Assembly (NCBI GenBank): GCA_021785155.1
Contig: JAJYGE010000124.1
Span: 1 to 9,923 of the forward strand
Direction: 5' to 3'
Length of the DNA stretch: 9,923 nt
DNA from: Planctomycetota bacterium
GTDB lineage: Bacteria; Planctomycetota; Phycisphaerae; WQYP01
Below, in pieces: positions 7,361 to 9,923 of this stretch (positions are counted from its first letter, which is position 1; every line of letters begins with the position of its first letter). The position numbers and the translations under genes were made by a program. The notes beneath the pieces were generated by a model that worked only from the letters and a program-made list of their open reading frames with translations, was not told the origin of the DNA and ran no database searches.

Positions 7361-9232
7361 ATGACACAAACGTTGACCCCTTCCGCCAAGCCCTCCATGG
7401 ATGCGATTAAATTACTCGGTACGCAGCTTCGCATTGATTCCATCCGCTGCACCACTGCCGCCGGTTCCGGCCATCCAACCTCTTCGATGTCGGCGGCTGA
7501 TCTCATAGCCGTTTTGATGGTGGAGCATTTGCGTTATGACTGGAATAATCCGCATGGCCTCAACAATGACCGTTTAATTTTTTCTAAAGGCCATGCCTGC
7601 CCACTGCTGTATTCAATGTACAAAGCAGCGGGCGTAATAAGTGATGCGGAACTGCTGCGCTTGCGCAAAATTGACAGTATCTTACAGGGACACCCCAATC
7701 CCCATGTGCTCAAATGGGTTGATGTGGCCACAGGTTCACTGGGACAGGGTATTGCCAATGGCGTGGGTATGGCATTGAATGGAAAGTATGTCGATAAGCT
7801 GCCCTATCGGGTGTGGGTGCTGTTGGGAGACAGTGAAATGGCGGAAGGTTCCGTCTGGGAAGCCTTGGACAAGGCATCTTATTATAAACTCAACAACATG
7901 ATCGCCATTATTGATATGAATCGTCTGGGACAGAGAGGTGAAACCGATCTAGGCTGGAACAGCCCGGAATATGCCGCCCGGGTGAGATCTTTTGGCTGGC
8001 ACGCCATTGAACTCAATGGCCATGACATCCCGGCCATTCAAGCGGCATATAAGGAAGCACTGACGCAGACCGACAAGCCGACATGCCTGATCGCCAAGAC
8101 CGAAAAAGGCCACGGCGTTTCATTCTTGGCCAACAAAGAAGGCTGGCACGGCAAGGCCCTTTCCGCAGAGGAGGAGAAGAAAGCCATTCTGGAACTGGGG
8201 CAACCTACCAATCTTATTTTTAACATTGCCAAGCCGGAAGATAAAAAGCCGACCCGCGATGGGGAATCTTTACCCCTGAAACTGCCGCGGTATGCCTTGG
8301 GCACCAAAGAAGCCGCCCGCAAGGCTTATGGCGACGCCATTGCTGCCATCGGCAATCATGATCTCGATGTGATTGTCCTGGATGCCGAGGTGTCCAATTC
8401 GACTCATGCCGATGAATTTAAGAAAGCCCATCCGCATCGGTTTTTCGAAATGTTTATTGCCGAGCAGCAGATGGTCTCCGCGGCGACCGGTTTTGGCGTG
8501 CTGGGCAAGAAAGCATTTGCGTCTACATTCGCCGCGTTTTTCACCCGCGCCTTTGATCAGATACGCATGGCGGCGATTTCCAACGCCACGATACGACTGG
8601 TTGGTTCCCATGCGGGAGTAAGTATCGGGCAGGATGGCCCATCTCAGATGGCACTGGAAGATATTGCCATGATGCGGGCGGTATTTGAAAGCACGGTGTT
8701 GTATCCCAGCGACGCCAATCAGACCGCGAAGCTCACAGCGTTGATGTGCAGGCAATCGGGAATTTCCTACATGCGAACCACACGGGAAAAATTGCCGGTG
8801 ATTTATGGTCCGGACGAAGAATTTAAAATCGGCGGCAGCCGGGTGGTGCGTAAGTCCTCCCATGATAAGCTGACTATTGTGGCGGCGGGTATTACGCTGC
8901 ATGAATCCATCAAAGCCTGTGACGTTTTGGCAAAAGACGGTATTCATGTGCGACTGATCGACCTTTATTCCGTCAAGCCCGTGGACGTGCAGACGCTGCA
9001 TCAGGCGGCGGATGAAGCGGGCAACAAGATTATTGTCGCGGAAGATCATTGGGTTGAAGGCGGCTTGGGAGATGCGGTGCTGGAAGCATTCGCCGAATCT
9101 CGCGCATCACACCCGACGGTGGTAAAGCTGGCTGTCAAGCACATGCCCGGATCGGGAACGCCGGCCGAACTTATGGCCGCCGCCGGTATTGATGCCGCCG
9201 CGATCATCGCCGCCGCCCGCAAACTGGCGTAA
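7361..9232 (+). CDS. tkt: Transketolase, short (animal-type) form
   Basis: This 623-residue enzyme moves two-carbon ketol units between pentose and other sugar phosphates using thiamine diphosphate and Mg2+ in the cytoplasm, linking glycolysis to ribose 5-phosphate. The start ATG has GAGG 8 nt upstream. Residues in order: His38 (G-S-G-H-P-T-S), His78 (S-K-G-H-A), His111 (G-H-P-N-P), the cofactor motif beginning G-D-S-E at 156 and including E-G-S-V-W-E-A with Asn187, His263 (G-W-H-G-K), the catalytic Glu368 (I-A-E-Q-Q-M) and S-H-A-G-V-S-I-G-Q-D-G (416-426), followed by the C-terminal domain. Length and motifs (F-A-A-F-F-T-R-A-F-D-Q-I-R-M-A-A-I-S) match the mammalian TKT branch, about 620 residues, and not the roughly 660-residue E. 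coli TktA type. The pyrophosphate-binding motif has Ser in place of the second Gly of G-D-G. Transcribed alone, divergently from purF. Confidence 0.96.
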   Translation: MTQTLTPSAKPSMDAIKLLGTQLRIDSIRCTTAAGSGHPTSSMSAADLIAVLMVEHLRYDWNNPHGLNNDRLIFSKGHACPLLYSMYKAAGVISDAELLRLRKIDSILQGHPNPHVLKWVDVATGSLGQGIANGVGMALNGKYVDKLPYRVWVLLGDSEMAEGSVWEALDKASYYKLNNMIAIIDMNRLGQRGETDLGWNSPEYAARVRSFGWHAIELNGHDIPAIQAAYKEALTQTDKPTCLIAKTEKGHGVSFLANKEGWHGKALSAEEEKKAILELGQPTNLIFNIAKPEDKKPTRDGESLPLKLPRYALGTKEAARKAYGDAIAAIGNHDLDVIVLDAEVSNSTHADEFKKAHPHRFFEMFIAEQQMVSAATGFGVLGKKAFASTFAAFFTRAFDQIRMAAISNATIRLVGSHAGVSIGQDGPSQMALEDIAMMRAVFESTVLYPSDANQTAKLTALMCRQSGISYMRTTREKLPVIYGPDEEFKIGGSRVVRKSSHDKLTIVAAGITLHESIKACDVLAKDGIHVRLIDLYSVKPVDVQTLHQAADEAGNKIIVAEDHWVEGGLGDAVLEAFAESRASHPTVVKLAVKHMPGSGTPAELMAAAGIDAAAIIAAARKLA

Positions 9233-9276
9233 AGCTCTGCATCGTAGACTGATCAAAATGCGTCCAATACTCCATG

Positions 9277-9296
9277 CCACCGATGCAAAGCGGTGG
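9277..9296 (+). terminator. Hairpin 44 nt after the transketolase stop (weak terminator candidate)
   Basis: CCACCG (9277-9282) pairs perfectly with CGGTGG (9291-9296) across an 8-nt loop. There is no following T-tract, so if it ends transcription it would need Rho or act as a 3' stabiliser. Confidence 0.3.
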
Positions 9297-9369
9297 AACT
9301 GTTGATACCCGCGCGGCGACCAATGTGCCACCTTATCCCGTGCACCTGAGCCTGTACGCTCCCGAAAAG

Positions 9370-9386
9370 CTTCTCGCGTCGAGGAG
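9370..9386 (+). terminator. Seven-bp hairpin downstream of transketolase (weak terminator candidate)
   Basis: CTTCTCG (9370-9376) and CGAGGAG (9380-9386) form a 7-bp stem with one G-U and a 3-nt loop, followed by ATACTTTGGCACTTTT. The T-runs are interrupted and distant, so this is a low-confidence terminator for the rightward transcript. Confidence 0.25.
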
Positions 9387-9471
9387 ATACTTTGGCACTT
9401 TTCACATCCCTTCATTCCTTCTGCCACCAAGCAATAAATAACATAGCAATTTCCATATTCGCTTTGTCAAC

Positions 9472-9502
9472 TTGCTTTTTTTTTGACGGACGAGGGTATA
9501 AT
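9472..9502 (+). promoter_or_regulatory. Candidate promoter for the right-edge gene
   Basis: A perfect TATAAT lies at 9497-9502 inside an AT-rich patch. Upstream, TTGCTT (9472-9477) is 19 bp away, while the better-looking TTGACG (9483-9488) is only 8 bp away, or 13 bp from the overlapping TATATT at 9502-9507. No -35 is at the ideal distance, so the -10 is the main support. It would give a leader of roughly 185 nt before ATG 9693. Confidence 0.4.
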
Positions 9503-9527
9503 ATATTTGAGCACGATGCGAATCTCG

Positions 9528-9605
9528 CTCCGGCGTTACCATATCGCGCTGACTGACGGGGCCAAAAATTGCGGCTGGAGGCTGCTTTAATTTGCATCGC
9601 CGGGG
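9528..9605 (+). ncRNA. Potentially folded leader upstream of the right-edge gene
   Basis: Bases 9528-9535 (CTCCGGCG) can pair with 9598-9605 (CGCCGGGG), giving 8 bp with one G-U. Inside it GCGGC (9571-9575) and GCTGC (9581-9585) close a 5-nt loop, extended by AAATT/AATTT with a three-base bulge. The position within the long leader suggests a cis-acting RNA element, but it matches no riboswitch class that I can recognise and could be chance folding. Confidence 0.25.
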
Positions 9606-9692
9606 GATTCATGTTTGAAATTGAGAGATTATGTATTTTAACCGCCGGGGAACAATGTAGGGGTTGGTTATGTTCTTGTCGGAGTAAGCACC

Positions 9693-9923
9693 ATGGTAAA
9701 AAAGTTGGATTGCGGCTTCGGAAAAGCGTGGCCGGTCTTTCTTGTCGCACTTTTGACGTTCGTCGGTACGGCGCGGCCGTCGCAGGCGGCCCTGCGCCTT
9801 GCGGTGGCAGGGATTCGACACCAGGAGCGCCTCCTCCGCAACATTCAGGTCACCGCACGCGCGAAGAGCGTGTTGTGGAGTCGCAAGGCCCACGCAATGA
9901 AACCAGCGGGTGTGACGGACCTG
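9693..9923 (+). CDS. N-terminal part of a probable exported protein of unknown function
   Basis: The frame is open from ATG 9693 to the window edge (77 codons, no stop), so the gene is cut. GGAG at 9681-9684 sits 8 nt before the ATG. The N-terminus is a typical Sec signal peptide: Lys at 3-4, a hydrophobic core around P-V-F-L-V-A-L-L-T-F-V-G (14-25) and a P-S-Q-A/A cleavage site near residue 32. The visible mature part is Arg-rich and probably helical (I-R-H-Q-E-R-L-L-R-N-I at 38-48); I do not recognise a family. This stretch is more GC-rich than the transketolase gene. A second frame from ATG 9611 is also open to the edge but reads as a Cys/Gly/Pro/Arg-rich sequence without signal or domain character, so the 9693 frame is preferred. 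Confidence 0.6.
   Translation, partial: MVKKLDCGFGKAWPVFLVALLTFVGTARPSQAALRLAVAGIRHQERLLRNIQVTARAKSVLWSRKAHAMKPAGVTDL

Larger units (their letters stand above)
9233..9692. other. Non-coding stretch between transketolase and the right-edge gene
   Basis: These 460 bases contain no convincing gene. Open frames on the minus strand lack ribosome binding sites and run antisense into the neighbouring genes. The first part holds two small hairpins that may end the transketolase transcript, the middle has an AT-rich tract with nine consecutive T (9476-9484) and a TATAAT, and the last 190 bases look like a long leader for the following gene. Confidence 0.6.

Noticed and set aside
8270..9049. 259-codon open frame on the - strand
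   Set aside because: It is antisense to the well-supported transketolase gene; its His/Arg/Gly-rich translation is typical of a shadow frame.
9483..9502. TTGACG and TATAAT taken as a -35/-10 pair
   Set aside because: The spacing is only 8 bp, far below the 15-19 bp needed for a sigma-70 promoter.
9412..9893. Open frames on the - strand at 9412-9750 and 9609-9893
   Set aside because: They overlap the promoter-like region and the signal-peptide gene on the opposite strand, have no ribosome binding site, and show no recognisable protein character.
1..9923. Mobile elements, CRISPR arrays, tRNA or rRNA genes
   Set aside because: I looked for transposase motifs, terminal inverted repeats, regularly spaced repeats and tRNA-like folds and saw none.

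Overview
The window holds four complete protein genes and the start of a fifth, arranged around one divergent promoter region (about 7225-7360). Three genes read leftward: a PurF-type amidophosphoribosyltransferase, a large exported GH78-type alpha-L-rhamnosidase that begins only a few bases after the purF stop, and an exported GH71/GH99-like protein with a C-terminal CBM9-like domain. Reading rightward are a short 'animal-type' transketolase and, after about 460 bp of non-coding DNA, the 5' end of a gene for a probable secreted protein that runs off the right edge.

The organism looks like a Gram-negative, polysaccharide-degrading bacterium of the Planctomycetota (perhaps Phycisphaerae) or a related PVC lineage. 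This is inferred from the Tat/lipoprotein-exported multidomain GH78, the GH99-like family partner, the human-like short transketolase and the moderate GC content. No rRNA or other phylogenetic marker is present to settle it.

Layout: 1-220, left flank without a convincing gene; 221-2056 (-), GH99-like protein; 2057-2179, short gap with a strong strand-specific hairpin; 2180-5653 (-), rhamnosidase; 5659-7200 (-), purF; 7201-7360, divergent control region with a sigma-70-like promoter on each strand and a 6-bp inverted repeat in the purF leader; 7361-9232 (+), transketolase; 9233-9692, non-coding with two small hairpins, a TATAAT-bearing AT-rich promoter candidate and a potentially folded leader; 9693-9923 (+), N-terminus of an exported protein.

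Functionally, transketolase can supply ribose 5-phosphate, the precursor of PRPP, and PurF consumes PRPP in the first committed step of purine synthesis, so the divergent pair makes metabolic sense. The two carbohydrate-active proteins downstream of purF are probably a separate saccharolytic pair acting outside the cytoplasm on a rhamnose-containing glycan. Their tight attachment to purF is the most unusual organisational feature. No mobile element, CRISPR array, tRNA or rRNA was seen. I did not find a clear novel system; the best leads are the altered GH78 catalytic box, the uncharacterised GH99-like partner and the long PurF propeptide.
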